Shown: piece after piece, positions 8,143 to 16,658 of the stretch
Position numbering within the stretch: position 1 is the first letter of the stretch
Layout: each line of letters begins with the position of its first letter
Assembly: GCF_000235425.2 (NCBI RefSeq)
Contig: NZ_KI912266.1
Coordinates: forward strand, 5,590,166-5,654,165
Direction of reading: 5' to 3'
DNA: 64,000 nucleotides
DNA from: Pseudofrankia saprophytica
GTDB taxonomy: Bacteria > Actinomycetota > Actinomycetes > Frankiales > Frankiaceae
Notes under the pieces: generated by a model
Databases searched by the model: none
The model's input: only the letters and a program-made list of their open reading frames with translations
Told to the model about the DNA's origin: nothing
Translations under genes and position numbers: made by a program

Positions 8143-9072
8143 ATGGACGAGTCGGGGTCGCTGCTGGCTGCGGTGCTGGCGGAGTTCGGCGCGGAGGGTC
8201 GGACGGTTCGGTCGCCCATCCGGGTGTGGGTGTTGTCCGGGGTGGAGCGGGTGAGCCTGCCGGGCGGCGGTCATACGATCTTCAAGTACGCGCGGGAGCC
8301 CTTCGCGGGTGAGTCCGACGTACTGGACTACCTCAACGCCCTAGGCATGCCGGTGCCGTACCTGTTGGCGAGCGTTCGCCGGGATGGCGAACTCGGGATG
8401 CTGATGGAAGATCTCGGCGACTCGGTCAGGGCCGCCACCGATGCCGATGGAGCCGCAGCAGCCGTGGTGACCCATGCGGCGCCTGCGCCGAGCTGGCTAC
8501 CGGTGCTGGATGGCGCTGCGCTCGCCGCGCTGCCAGACCGCGCTCTGGAGAGCCTGACCGCGCTGCGATCACGGGACCGGTGGGTCGACACGACGGATCT
8601 CGACGTAATTCTCGGCGAACTGGGCGCGGTCGCGCAGGAGCGGGCGCGGGGGGCGGAGGTTCCGCCGTTCGGGCTGTGTCACTCGGAGTTTCATCCGACC
8701 AGCCTGCACATCGGGCCGGACGGCTGGCGGCTGCTGGACTGGGCGCGGGCGTTCATCGGTCCGGGTCTGCTGGATCTCGTGTCCTGGCAGGGGACGACCG
8801 GCCCGGCGGACCTCGACGCGCTGCGCACGTTCATGGACGACTACGTACGCGCCGGAGGAGCGGCCGAGGCGGCGATGCCGCGCGGCGGGTTGCCGGCCGA
8901 GGCGTGGGCGATGGGCTGGCACCGCCTGTGGATCATCGCCTGGTATCTCGAACAGGCAACAACATGGATCAACGACCCTTCACAGGACGACTTCGTGGCC
9001 GGGGTGATCCGGCGGCATCTGGCGGAGGCAGCGACCTGTTTCGGGCTGCGGATGCCCTCGCGGTCAACGTAG
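8143..9072 (+). CDS. APH-fold phosphotransferase-like protein with altered catalytic loop
   Basis: The 309-residue protein has the layout of the aminoglycoside phosphotransferase (APH) family: an N-lobe with a possible ATP lysine in GGGHTIFKYA, a hinge in GMLMEDLGDS, and a Brenner-type loop followed by LLDWARAFIGP. The loop reads CHSEFHPTSL where the family has H-G-D-x-H-P-x-N: the catalytic Asp is Glu and the metal-binding Asn is Ser. The second metal motif, normally IDWE, is LLDWA. It may therefore be inactive as a kinase or use a different chemistry. ATG 8143 follows a purine-rich GGACGGAAGGACGG stretch. The methyltransferase gene downstream overlaps its 3' end. Confidence 0.65.
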   Translation: MDESGSLLAAVLAEFGAEGRTVRSPIRVWVLSGVERVSLPGGGHTIFKYAREPFAGESDVLDYLNALGMPVPYLLASVRRDGELGMLMEDLGDSVRAATDADGAAAAVVTHAAPAPSWLPVLDGAALAALPDRALESLTALRSRDRWVDTTDLDVILGELGAVAQERARGAEVPPFGLCHSEFHPTSLHIGPDGWRLLDWARAFIGPGLLDLVSWQGTTGPADLDALRTFMDDYVRAGGAAEAAMPRGGLPAEAWAMGWHRLWIIAWYLEQATTWINDPSQDDFVAGVIRRHLAEAATCFGLRMPSRST

Positions 9073-9704
9073 CGGCCTGGGAAACCCACGCCCGGGTCCG
9101 GATCGGGACGCGCGGACTCGGCGACAGACCCTCCAAGCACGCATTCCGCTGGACCCGGGACAGCACCACGGACCCGGGCGCAAGCCTTCTGGGTGACGTC
9201 CAGGGTCGTCGGGTCCTCGAACTCGGCTGCGGCACCGGTGACAACCTGGCGTACCTCGTCGAACGTGGCGCAGGTGGCGTCGGTATCGACCTGGCCGCAG
9301 GCCAGATCCGGCGGGCACGGGCACGCTGGCCGAAACCAGCCTTCCACTGCGTGGATGCGGCACGATATCTGTCCGGCTGCGCAGGGTTCGACGTCTGCTA
9401 TTCGTGCTTCGGCGCTTTCAGCTTCTACCCGGCGGAATCTCTGCTGGACCTGGTGGGCGCGAAGCTCGCGCCGGGCGGGCTGCTGGCGGTCTCGGGAACC
9501 GTCGGCGACGGGACGGGGCCGCGCCGGGAAACCTTGGCGCTCGACGGCGGTATCACCGTGCCCGTGATCCGCTATGAGCACACGGCGCGGGAATGGCGAT
9601 GCCTGCTGGCGGCTGCCGAGTTCCACAAGATCGACGTCACGATCGTCGATGAACCGCGCGGACCGGACACAGTCATTGCGACGGCCCGGCGCCTCGACCC
9701 ATAG
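8964..9704 (+). CDS. Class I SAM-dependent methyltransferase
   Basis: The SAM-binding motif I is clear (VLELGCGTGDNLAYL), followed by an acidic residue in GVGIDLAAGQ and a motif-IV-like FDVCYSCFGAFSFY. The rest of the fold (LLDLVGAKLAPGGLLAVSG) is typical of small-molecule methyltransferases. The start is uncertain. The only ATG in frame near the conserved region is 8964, which lies 109 bases inside the kinase-like gene and gives 246 residues; a non-canonical start near 9060 would leave a shorter protein. Overlap with the upstream gene points to translational coupling. The substrate is unknown. Confidence 0.7.
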   Translation: MDQRPFTGRLRGRGDPAASGGGSDLFRAADALAVNVAAWETHARVRIGTRGLGDRPSKHAFRWTRDSTTDPGASLLGDVQGRRVLELGCGTGDNLAYLVERGAGGVGIDLAAGQIRRARARWPKPAFHCVDAARYLSGCAGFDVCYSCFGAFSFYPAESLLDLVGAKLAPGGLLAVSGTVGDGTGPRRETLALDGGITVPVIRYEHTAREWRCLLAAAEFHKIDVTIVDEPRGPDTVIATARRLDP

Positions 9705-9725
9705 AGCCGAGAAAACTCCGACTCT

Positions 9726-9743
9726 CGTGCCGGTATCGGCACG
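9726..9743 (+). terminator. Hairpin after the methyltransferase gene
   Basis: CGTGCCG-GTAT-CGGCACG forms a perfect 7-base-pair stem with a 4-base loop, 21 bases after the stop at 9704 and 55 bases before the convergent stop at 9798. There is no T-run. Its place between convergent genes suits a terminator. Confidence 0.45.
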
Positions 9744-9797
9744 GGCCGGCGGTAGGCATCCGGCGCTGGCAATACTTAAAATGCTACTCTGCGCGAC

Positions 9798-10688
9798 CTA
9801 TGCGCCATGAGTTGCCCCGGTTCCAGCTGGCCAGTTCGCAGAGAGGGCTGGACCCGACGGACACTCCGGCTGGACTTCGCCATATTTGGCACTGCGGTAG
9901 CGGTCCCAACGCTTCGCTGCATCGACGACATCAACGGTCCACGCGTCTGGGTGGTCGGCGGCGATTTCCGACCATAGCCGATGGTTTGCCCTGACGAATG
10001 TCGTGATCGCGCACGCGGGCGCCCTCGCCCAGGATGGCGTGTGCGCGGCGTAATTTTCGGCTTGATCAGGGGTGTGGCCGGCGGCGATGAGCCAGAGCGC
10101 CCAGAGGGCGGGGTCGATCCAGCCTGCGCCGCGCGTGGGCCATGCCCAATCGACGAAATAGGCGCGGTCGGCGATGAGGATGTTGTCGGGGTTGAAGTCG
10201 GTGTGCAGGAGGTGGTTGCCGGCGAAGTGGTCGAGGTCGGCGGGATCGTCCACGTAGTTGCGCCAGCGGTGTTCGGCGCGTTTGAGCGGCAGGCCAGGTG
10301 CGGGGATGGCCTGGAGCAGCCGCAGGCATTCCAGGACGATCGGGAGATCGGGGGAACCGGGAGCGTAGTCGGCCAGCCTGCCGGTGACGCACTCGAAGCC
10401 GAGCAGATCCCATCCGGCGGCGCTCAGCGTCCACAACAGGCGAGGTGCGACGGCGTGCACGTATGGGTTGATCGTCGCCTCAATCCGCTGGGTCCGCGCA
10501 CGCGCGTGGTCGGTGCGCAACCCTTTGATGAAGACGCGGCTGCCTCTCTCGGCGTGAACGACGATCGCGAGCTGGGAGTTGAAGCCTGGGCCGACGGGTG
10601 TGACGTGCTGGACCGGGCCGCACTGGGCGGCGATCGCGTCCTTGAGCGCCTCGTCGAGGTTCGGCCATGCGACACGTTCGATCACCAC
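9798..10688 (-). CDS. Aminoglycoside phosphotransferase (APH)-family kinase
   Basis: This is a small-molecule kinase fold of 296 residues. The Brenner motif is intact (HTDFNPDN, with catalytic Asp and metal-binding Asn), followed by the second metal motif YFVDWAWP. An N-lobe lysine in SRVFIKGLR is the likely ATP anchor. In this family the substrate can be an aminoglycoside, a macrolide, choline or another hydroxylated compound, so resistance cannot be assumed. The start is a GTG at 10688 followed at once by a second GTG. The intact loop contrasts with the altered loop of the relative at 8143. It diverges from the type III PKS operon, with a strong hairpin in the gap. Confidence 0.75.
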   Translation of the reverse strand: MVIERVAWPNLDEALKDAIAAQCGPVQHVTPVGPGFNSQLAIVVHAERGSRVFIKGLRTDHARARTQRIEATINPYVHAVAPRLLWTLSAAGWDLLGFECVTGRLADYAPGSPDLPIVLECLRLLQAIPAPGLPLKRAEHRWRNYVDDPADLDHFAGNHLLHTDFNPDNILIADRAYFVDWAWPTRGAGWIDPALWALWLIAAGHTPDQAENYAAHTPSWARAPACAITTFVRANHRLWSEIAADHPDAWTVDVVDAAKRWDRYRSAKYGEVQPECPSGPALSANWPAGTGATHGA

Positions 10689-10712
10689 GGCGTGACCCTA
10701 CTGTCGAGTGCT

Positions 10713-10750
10713 CCGGAGGGGTGCCGGCGACACTGGCGGCACCCCTCCGG
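10713..10750. repeat. Perfect 14-base-pair inverted repeat in a divergent gap
   Basis: CCGGAGGGGTGCCG (10713-10726) and CGGCACCCCTCCGG (10737-10750) are exact reverse complements separated by ten bases. They lie 25-62 bases upstream of the APH-family start at 10688 and about 180 bases before the PKS start at 10933. Being upstream of both genes, it is less likely a terminator than an operator or a 5'-leader structure. A separate 12-base palindrome CTCGACGTCGAG lies at 10829-10840. Confidence 0.5.
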
Positions 10751-10932
10751 CTACGCCACGGCCAGGTGGTCCATGCGTCGAGCACGCCTCCAGCGGCGAC
10801 CACCGCCGTTACAGTGGTCACGGTAAGGCTCGACGTCGAGTGGCAGGCACCGGAACGACCACGGATCGGCGAGCGCCTCGGCGGTGCCGCGGGCAGGCCG
10901 GTCATCTGCCGAGCGTAGGCGGAGGCCATGCG

Positions 10933-12000
10933 GTGAACAGAGCGACGACCATTGCGTCGGTACGCGGGGCCCTTCCGCCACACCGATATCCGCAGGCACG
11001 GCTCACCGAGTTGTTCGCCCAGCTCTGCCTGCCCGACTCGGCATCGCGCGCCGTGCTGAGCCGGCTGCACAGCAGCGCCCGGGTCGCCACCCGCCATCTG
11101 GCCCTGCCGATCGAGCGGTACGCCGAACTGGACGGGTTCACCGCGGCCAACGACGCGTTCCTGTCGGTGGCGGTGGACCTCGGTTGCGAGGCCGTGCTCG
11201 GCGCGCTCGCCGACGCCGGCCTCGAACCAGCCGACGTGGACCTGGTGATGTCGACGACCGTCACCGGGATCGCGGTGCCTTCCCTCGACGCGCACGTCGC
11301 CGCCAGGATCGGGCTGCGGCCCGACGTCAAGCGGATGCCGATGTTCGGTCTGGGGTGCCTGGCGGGCGCCGCGGGAGTGGCGCGGCTGCATGACTTCCTG
11401 CGCGGCTGGCCCACCTCCGTCGCGGTGCTGGTGTCGGTCGAGCTGTGCTCGCTGACCGTGCAGCGCCAGGACCCGACCATGGCCAACATGATCGCGTCAG
11501 GGCTGTTCGGCGACGGCGCCGCCGCGGTGGTGGCCCTCGGCGCGGACCATCCACGCGCGTCCGGCGGTCCACGGGTGGTCGACACGGTCAGCCACCTGTA
11601 CCCGGACTCCGATCGCGCCATGGGCTGGGACATCGGCAGCACCGGCCTGAAGATCGTCCTCGGCGCGGAGGTGCCAGACCTGGTCCAGACGTACCTGGCC
11701 GATGACGTCAAGCAGCTCCTGTCGCGGCACGGGCTCGTGGTCGGCGACATCGCGCGCTGGATCTGTCACCCCGGCGGCCCGAAGGTCATCGAGGCCATCC
11801 AGCTGGTGCTGGGCCTCGACGAGGACGACCTGGCGATGACGTGGCGTTCGCTGAACCGGATCGGCAACCTGTCCTCGGCCTCGGTGCTGCACGTGTTCGC
11901 GGACACCCTCGACGAACGGCCGGCCAGTCCCGGCGACTGGGGCGTGCTGATGGCGATGGGCCCCGGGTTCTGCGCCGAGCTGGTGCTGCTGCGGTGGTGA
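10933..12000 (+). CDS. Type III polyketide synthase (chalcone/alkylpyrone synthase family)
   Basis: This 355-residue homodimer-type ketosynthase has the complete Cys-His-Asn triad: C142 in FGLGCLAGAAG, H279 in ICHPGGPK and N312 in RIGNLSSAS. The C-terminal GPGFCAE loop is also present. Bacterial members extend an acyl-CoA starter with malonyl units into alkylpyrones or alkylresorcinols. GTG 10933 follows GGAGG (10921-10925) at a normal distance. It is the first gene of a three-gene operon: its stop overlaps the methyltransferase start by four bases, and an FAD oxidoreductase follows. The same gene pairing, type III PKS plus ICMT-like enzyme, makes methylated alkylpyrones in Bacillus subtilis (BpsA/BpsB). 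Confidence 0.9.
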   Translation: MNRATTIASVRGALPPHRYPQARLTELFAQLCLPDSASRAVLSRLHSSARVATRHLALPIERYAELDGFTAANDAFLSVAVDLGCEAVLGALADAGLEPADVDLVMSTTVTGIAVPSLDAHVAARIGLRPDVKRMPMFGLGCLAGAAGVARLHDFLRGWPTSVAVLVSVELCSLTVQRQDPTMANMIASGLFGDGAAAVVALGADHPRASGGPRVVDTVSHLYPDSDRAMGWDIGSTGLKIVLGAEVPDLVQTYLADDVKQLLSRHGLVVGDIARWICHPGGPKVIEAIQLVLGLDEDDLAMTWRSLNRIGNLSSASVLHVFADTLDERPASPGDWGVLMAMGPGFCAELVLLRW

Positions 12001-12515
12001 GCGAGGTCTGGTACACGGTCCTGGTCGGGCTCGTCGCGCTCGAGCGGGTGGCGGAGCTCATCGTCGCCAAGCGCAATCTGGCGTGGAGCCTGTCGCGCGG
12101 CGGCCGCGAGACCGGGTTCTCGCACTACCCGTTCATGGTCGTGCTCCACACCGGCCTGTTGGCCGGCTGCCTGGTGGAGGTGTGGCTGCGCGGGGGTGAC
12201 TTCCTGCCCGCGCTCGGCTGGCCGATGCTGGCGCTGGTGCTCGCCGCGCAGGCACTGCGGTGGTGGTGCATTCACACGCTCGGGCATCAGTGGAACACCC
12301 GCATCGTGGTCGTGCCGGGACTGCCCCGGGTCACCCAGGGCCCGTACCGGCTGTTCGCCCACCCGAACTACGTCGCGGTCGTCGTCGAGGGATTCGCCCT
12401 GCCCCTGGTGCACAGCGCGTGGATCACCGCCGCGGTCTTCACGGTGCTCAACGCCTGGCTGCTGACCATCCGGATCCGGGCCGAGGACGACGCGCTGCGG
12501 TCGGCCCATGCATGA
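11997..12515 (+). CDS. Isoprenylcysteine carboxyl methyltransferase (ICMT)-family membrane methyltransferase
   Basis: This 172-residue membrane protein has about four hydrophobic segments. Its C-terminal core, with HTLGHQWNTRI followed by GPYRLFAHPNYVAV, is the SAM-binding signature of ICMT-type enzymes (R-H-P-x-Y). Beside a type III PKS such proteins O-methylate alkylpyrones or resorcinols rather than prenylated cysteine. The GTG start at 11997 overlaps the PKS stop (GTGA), and its end overlaps the next gene by eight bases, so the three proteins are made together. Membrane placement suits a lipid-like PKS product. Confidence 0.85.
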   Translation: MSEVWYTVLVGLVALERVAELIVAKRNLAWSLSRGGRETGFSHYPFMVVLHTGLLAGCLVEVWLRGGDFLPALGWPMLALVLAAQALRWWCIHTLGHQWNTRIVVVPGLPRVTQGPYRLFAHPNYVAVVVEGFALPLVHSAWITAAVFTVLNAWLLTIRIRAEDDALRSAHA

Positions 12516-13530
12516 CGTCGTGGTCGCCGGCGGCGGACCGGCGGGGCTCGCGGTGGCGTTGGGCTGCGCGCGGGCGGGCCTGGACGTCGTGGTGTGCGAG
12601 AGGCGCCGCGGGGTCATCGACAAGGCGTGCGGGGAGGGGCTGATGCCTGGCGCGGTGCGCGCACTCGCCGCGCTCGGCGTCGACCCCCCGGGGCATGTGA
12701 TCGGCGGCATCACCTACCGACAGGGCTCCACGGTCGCCCACGCCGCGTTCCGCGGCGGGTTGGGCCGCGGGGTCCGGCGCACCGCCCTGCACGACGCGCT
12801 GCGCGCCGCCGTCGACCAGCACGGCATCCCGGTGCTGCCGACTCCCGTCACCGAGATCGACCAGCGCACCGACCACGTACGGGCCGGTGCGCTGCGCGCC
12901 CGGTACCTCGTCGCCGCCGACGGCCTGCACTCCCCCATCCGCACCATGGTGGGGCTGACCGCGAACGGCCGGACGGGGACACCGCGGTGGGGGCTGCGCC
13001 GCCACTTCGCCATGCGGCCGTTCAGCGACTCGGTCGAGGTGACCTGGGCCCGGCATTCGGAGGCCTACGTCACCCCCGTCTCGACGGACACCATCGGCGT
13101 CGCGGTGCTCTCCTCGGTCCGGGGCGGCTTCGCCGACCAGCTCACCGCCTTCCCGGAACTGTCCGCCCGGTTGGCCGACGCGCGACCCGTCTCCGACGTC
13201 CGGGGCGCCGGGCCGTTGCGGCAGCGGGCCTCCGGCCGGGTAGCGGGCCGAGTGCTGCTGGTCGGCGACGCCGCCGGCTACATCGACGCGCTGACCGGCG
13301 AGGGCCTGGCGCTGGCGCTGGCCGCGGCGGCCGAACTCGTGCGATGCCTGCGCGCCGACCGGCCCGGCGACTACGAACGCGCGTGGGCCGCCACGTCGCG
13401 GCGGTCGAGGTGGCTGACCTCGGGTCTGCTGTGGACCCGAAGCCGCCCGGCACTGGCGCGGTGCATAGTGCCGGCCGCCGCGCGCGCCCCGAGACTGTTC
13501 ACCTTCGCCGTGGACCAGCTCGCCCGCTGA
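12508..13530 (+). CDS. FAD-dependent oxidoreductase / monooxygenase of the geranylgeranyl-reductase-like group
   Basis: The 340-residue protein begins with the dinucleotide-binding motif VVVAGGGPAGLAVALG and has the family's ADG (LVAADGLHS) and GD (LLVGDAAGYIDALTGEGL) motifs. It probably hydroxylates or otherwise oxidises, or reduces, the PKS product or its alkyl chain. ATG 12508 lies inside the 3' end of the methyltransferase gene (8-base overlap). This makes it the third member of the polyketide operon. A gap of about 170 bases separates it from the beta-helix gene, so co-transcription with that gene is uncertain. Confidence 0.85.
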   Translation: MHDVVVAGGGPAGLAVALGCARAGLDVVVCERRRGVIDKACGEGLMPGAVRALAALGVDPPGHVIGGITYRQGSTVAHAAFRGGLGRGVRRTALHDALRAAVDQHGIPVLPTPVTEIDQRTDHVRAGALRARYLVAADGLHSPIRTMVGLTANGRTGTPRWGLRRHFAMRPFSDSVEVTWARHSEAYVTPVSTDTIGVAVLSSVRGGFADQLTAFPELSARLADARPVSDVRGAGPLRQRASGRVAGRVLLVGDAAGYIDALTGEGLALALAAAAELVRCLRADRPGDYERAWAATSRRSRWLTSGLLWTRSRPALARCIVPAAARAPRLFTFAVDQLAR

Positions 13531-13704
13531 CGTCACACCAGGGGAATGGGCAGGGCGCGCTGGCCTGCGGCTACGCTGAGGACCGGCTCCGAGCTGCCAC
13601 CGGGGGGCGGCGCCGGCTGGCTTTCCCAGCCGTGGCGCTGGACCTCGAGGGCGCACCCCCGGTGTCCGGCGTACCCGCTCGTGTTTCCCGGGAGTACATC
13701 GCAC

Positions 13705-15504
13705 ATGGCGTTTTCCTCGCCCGACGATCGCGCATCCGGGAACCTCGGGTCAGATCCGCGCCGCGGGTCCGACCCGCCAACGACACCCATCGTGCGTCGG
13801 ACCGCCGCGACCGCAGCGACCGGCCGGCAGCTGGCGCCCTCCGCGTCGGACACGATCCTGGCCACCCGCGCCGAGGTGACGGAGGCGGTGGCGACCGACC
13901 CCGCGACGGGCGACCACTCCGGCCCGGCGACCGACCCGGCCAGCGGGGGGCGCCGCCCGGGTGGCGCCGGTGGATGGCGCGGTCTCGGAGCCCGACTCGC
14001 CGGGCTGCTCGACAGCCGTCCCCGCAAGATCGGGGCGGCGGTCGCCGTGCTGCTGGTCGTCGTGCTCCTGGCCGTGGTGCTCGTCAGTGGCGGCGGGAAC
14101 GACGACCCTGCTGTCACCACCGCCGGCTCGGTGCCCGGCGCGTCGACGCAGCCCGGCGCGACCACGATCCCGAAGCCGACCGGCAAGTGGACCCTGGTGG
14201 TGGGCGACCGGCCCCTGGACGGCATGGCCGTGGCCGCCGGCGTCGAGGTGTCCCTCGTTGCCGGCACGGCCTCGTTGGACGGGATCGACCGGGTGCGGTT
14301 CTCGCTCGACGGCGACACCGTGCAGAGCGACCGGGACGCGCCGTTCACCGTGCGCCTGGACCAGCTCTCGGATGGTGATCATGTGCTGTCCGCCCGGGTG
14401 CGGTTGGACGACGACGCGGCCTCCGCGAGCGCCGAGCCCACCGGTGGCGCGGGCGGCGCGGGCGGCTCCGACAGCTCCAGCGGCTCTGGCGACCCCGACG
14501 TGATCGAGGCGAACTTCAGGGTCGGCGCGGGCAGCGGCGGGACGGTTCCCAGCCGGGCACCGACCGTCGCGGCCCCGCCGGCCGCGGTGGCCTCGGTCCC
14601 ACCCGCGCCAAAACCGCTTCGCACCGTCAACGTGTCCACCAGCGGCGAGCTGACCGCCGCGCTGGCGGCCGCCAAGCCCGGCGACCTGATCCAGCTCGCC
14701 GACGGCGTCTACAAGGGAAACTTCGTCGGCGACCGGCCCGGCTCCGCCGCGGCCCCGGTCACGGTGCGCGGCTCGCGGGGCGCGGTCCTCGACGGCGGAA
14801 ACGTCAAGAACGGCTACGTGTTCCACCTGGACGGCGCGAACTACTGGCGGCTCGAAGGGTTCTCCATCCGCAACGGGCAAAAGGGTCTGATGGTCGACCA
14901 GACCAACCACGCCGTGATTCATCAGCTGGCGGTCTCACAGATCGGCAACGAGGCAGTTCACCTACGTAACTTCTCCAGTGACAACCTCGTGGCGGGAGTC
15001 ACCGTCAACGGCACCGGACGCGCCAACGAGGGCTTCGGCGAAGCGATCTACGTCGGCACCGCCGAATCGAACTGGAAGCAGATCACCGGCGGCCGTCCCG
15101 ACAACTCCGACCGCAACCAGGTCATCGGCAACACCCTGAGCGGCTTCACCGCCGAGGGCGTCGACATCAAGGAAGGGACCACGGGCGGCGTCGTCGCCGG
15201 TAACAGCTTCGACGGGTCGGCGATCACCGGGGCCAACTACGCGGACTCGTGGATCGATCTGAAGGGCAACGGCTGGCGGATCGAGAAGAACTCCGGCGTG
15301 AACAGCCCGCTGGACGGAATCCAGACGCACGTCGTGGTCGACGGCTGGGGAACCGGAAACCTGATCACCGGCAACACCCTGGACGTTCGCGGGCCCGGTT
15401 ACGGCGTCAACATCAACAAGCCCAACGACACCCACAACACTGTCTCGTGTTCCAACGTCGTCACGAACGCCAGCAGCGGTCCGTACAACGTGGCCTGCAC
15501 CTGA
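13705..15504 (+). CDS. Membrane-anchored right-handed beta-helix protein (pectate-lyase-like fold)
   Basis: There are three parts in the 599 residues. Residues 1-110 form a disordered, Asp/Pro-rich cytoplasmic tail. One membrane segment follows (AAVAVLLVVVLLAVVLV, about 114-130). The outer part begins with an Ig-like module near 160-245, then a Gly/Ser linker, then a C-terminal parallel beta-helix from about 300 with repeated turns such as NQVIGNTLSGFTAEGVDI and NLITGNTLDV. This fold is shared by polysaccharide lyases, and the LIQLADGVYKG entry strand is typical of that group. Catalytic residues are not obvious, so binding or remodelling of a surface polysaccharide is as likely as lyase activity. 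A single C-terminal cysteine pair (SCSNVV and VACT) may form a disulfide. Confidence 0.7.
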   Translation: MAFSSPDDRASGNLGSDPRRGSDPPTTPIVRRTAATAATGRQLAPSASDTILATRAEVTEAVATDPATGDHSGPATDPASGGRRPGGAGGWRGLGARLAGLLDSRPRKIGAAVAVLLVVVLLAVVLVSGGGNDDPAVTTAGSVPGASTQPGATTIPKPTGKWTLVVGDRPLDGMAVAAGVEVSLVAGTASLDGIDRVRFSLDGDTVQSDRDAPFTVRLDQLSDGDHVLSARVRLDDDAASASAEPTGGAGGAGGSDSSSGSGDPDVIEANFRVGAGSGGTVPSRAPTVAAPPAAVASVPPAPKPLRTVNVSTSGELTAALAAAKPGDLIQLADGVYKGNFVGDRPGSAAAPVTVRGSRGAVLDGGNVKNGYVFHLDGANYWRLEGFSIRNGQKGLMVDQTNHAVIHQLAVSQIGNEAVHLRNFSSDNLVAGVTVNGTGRANEGFGEAIYVGTAESNWKQITGGRPDNSDRNQVIGNTLSGFTAEGVDIKEGTTGGVVAGNSFDGSAITGANYADSWIDLKGNGWRIEKNSGVNSPLDGIQTHVVVDGWGTGNLITGNTLDVRGPGYGVNINKPNDTHNTVSCSNVVTNASSGPYNVACT

Positions 15505-15563
15505 CCTAGCGGAAACGGACCTGTCGCGCGGGTCGACCACGGCCGCTCACGCCGCCCCGCGGG

Positions 15564-15581
15564 GCCGCCCTACAAGGCGGC
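15564..15581 (-). terminator. Hairpin over the sigma-factor stop codon
   Basis: GCCGCC-CTACAA-GGCGGC gives a 6-base-pair stem that contains the TAG stop of the sigma gene in its loop. The palindrome GCCCCGCGGGGC (15554-15565) lies next to it. Both sit between convergent genes ending at 15504 and 15570. Confidence 0.35.
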
Positions 15582-16658
15582 GTTGCCCTCGACGGCGGCG
15601 AGTGCGTCGCGGGCGCCCTGGGTCGGCGCGACGTTGACGAGCGCCCGGTAGAGCCGGAGCAGGGCCTCCCGGTCGGTCGCGCCGGTACGTCGGCGGTCGG
15701 CGTGTACAGACTGGATCGCGGCCTCGATCTGGAACCGACCGACGGGTGACCCGAGCGCGTGGGCACGGCGCAGGTACGCCTCGCCCTCGCGGATGAGGGC
15801 CGGGTCCCAGCGCTCGGGATCCTGCTGCGCGAAGGGCACGAACACGCCGCCCGACCAGCGCGCGGGGGCCCTGGACGACGAGAGCGCGATGAGCGCCGCG
15901 AGCCCCCACGCCTCGGGCTCAGCCTTGAGCAGCGCCGCGACGGTGACGGCGAGGTAGAGCGACTCCGCCGCGAGCGACTCGTGCGGCGAGACCCGGGCGT
16001 CGGGAGAGCCGAGCGACTCCCAGTCGATCGTGTAGGCGCCGTAGATCGCCTCGAGGACGAAGCCGAGCCGTTCGGGCAGGTCCGCGCGGGTCGGCACGGC
16101 GAACGGTATGCCGGCGGCCCGGATGCGGCGCTTCGCCCGGACCAGGCGCTGCGCCATCGTCGCCGACGGCACCCGGAACGCGGCGGCGATGCTGGCCGCG
16201 TCGAAGCCGAGCACGGTGTGCAGCATGAGCGGGGTCCGCACATCCGGCGCGATCGCGGGGTGGGCGCAGGCGAACAGGAGCTCCAGTCGCTTGTCGGGAA
16301 TCGCGTCCGGATCGACGGCGGCGAACGGGTCGGCCGCGACGGGCGCGACGGCCGCGCCGCTGTCGGCGTCGTCGGCCGAGGGAAGGGGCGTCGACATGCG
16401 GTGGGCGGCCGACTTCAACACGTCGCGCTGACGGTTGCGGGCCACGGTGAGCAGCCACCCTCCGGGGTTGTCGGGGATGCCGGAGGCCGGCCAGGTGCGT
16501 AGTGCCTGCTCGAAGGCGTCGGCGAGGGCGTCCTCGGCGAGCGCGATGTCACGTGTCGGCGCCGCGAGCAGGGCGAGCAGCCGACCGTACGAGGCGCGCG
16601 CCGCGCCCTCGGCGGCGGCGCGCACCTCGTCGGGGATGCTGCCGGGCAGGTCGGTCAC
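15570..16658 (-). CDS. ECF RNA polymerase sigma factor (ECF42-like, with extended C-terminal domain)
   Basis: Region 2 (about 20-95, with ALAEDALADAFEQALRTWP and GGWLLTVARNRQRD) and region 4 (about 125-175, with LHTVLGFDAASIAAAFRVPS) are followed by roughly 190 extra residues of helical repeats. That C-terminal domain, together with a DGPF/YCII gene next to it, is the hallmark of the ECF42 group. No anti-sigma factor is visible, as expected for this group. The GTG start at 16658 overlaps the upstream DGPF stop (GTGA). Longer in-frame starts would run back through that gene and are rejected. It probably directs a small stress regulon whose trigger is unknown. Confidence 0.85.
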   Translation of the reverse strand: MTDLPGSIPDEVRAAAEGAARASYGRLLALLAAPTRDIALAEDALADAFEQALRTWPASGIPDNPGGWLLTVARNRQRDVLKSAAHRMSTPLPSADDADSGAAVAPVAADPFAAVDPDAIPDKRLELLFACAHPAIAPDVRTPLMLHTVLGFDAASIAAAFRVPSATMAQRLVRAKRRIRAAGIPFAVPTRADLPERLGFVLEAIYGAYTIDWESLGSPDARVSPHESLAAESLYLAVTVAALLKAEPEAWGLAALIALSSSRAPARWSGGVFVPFAQQDPERWDPALIREGEAYLRRAHALGSPVGRFQIEAAIQSVHADRRRTGATDREALLRLYRALVNVAPTQGARDALAAVEGNAAL

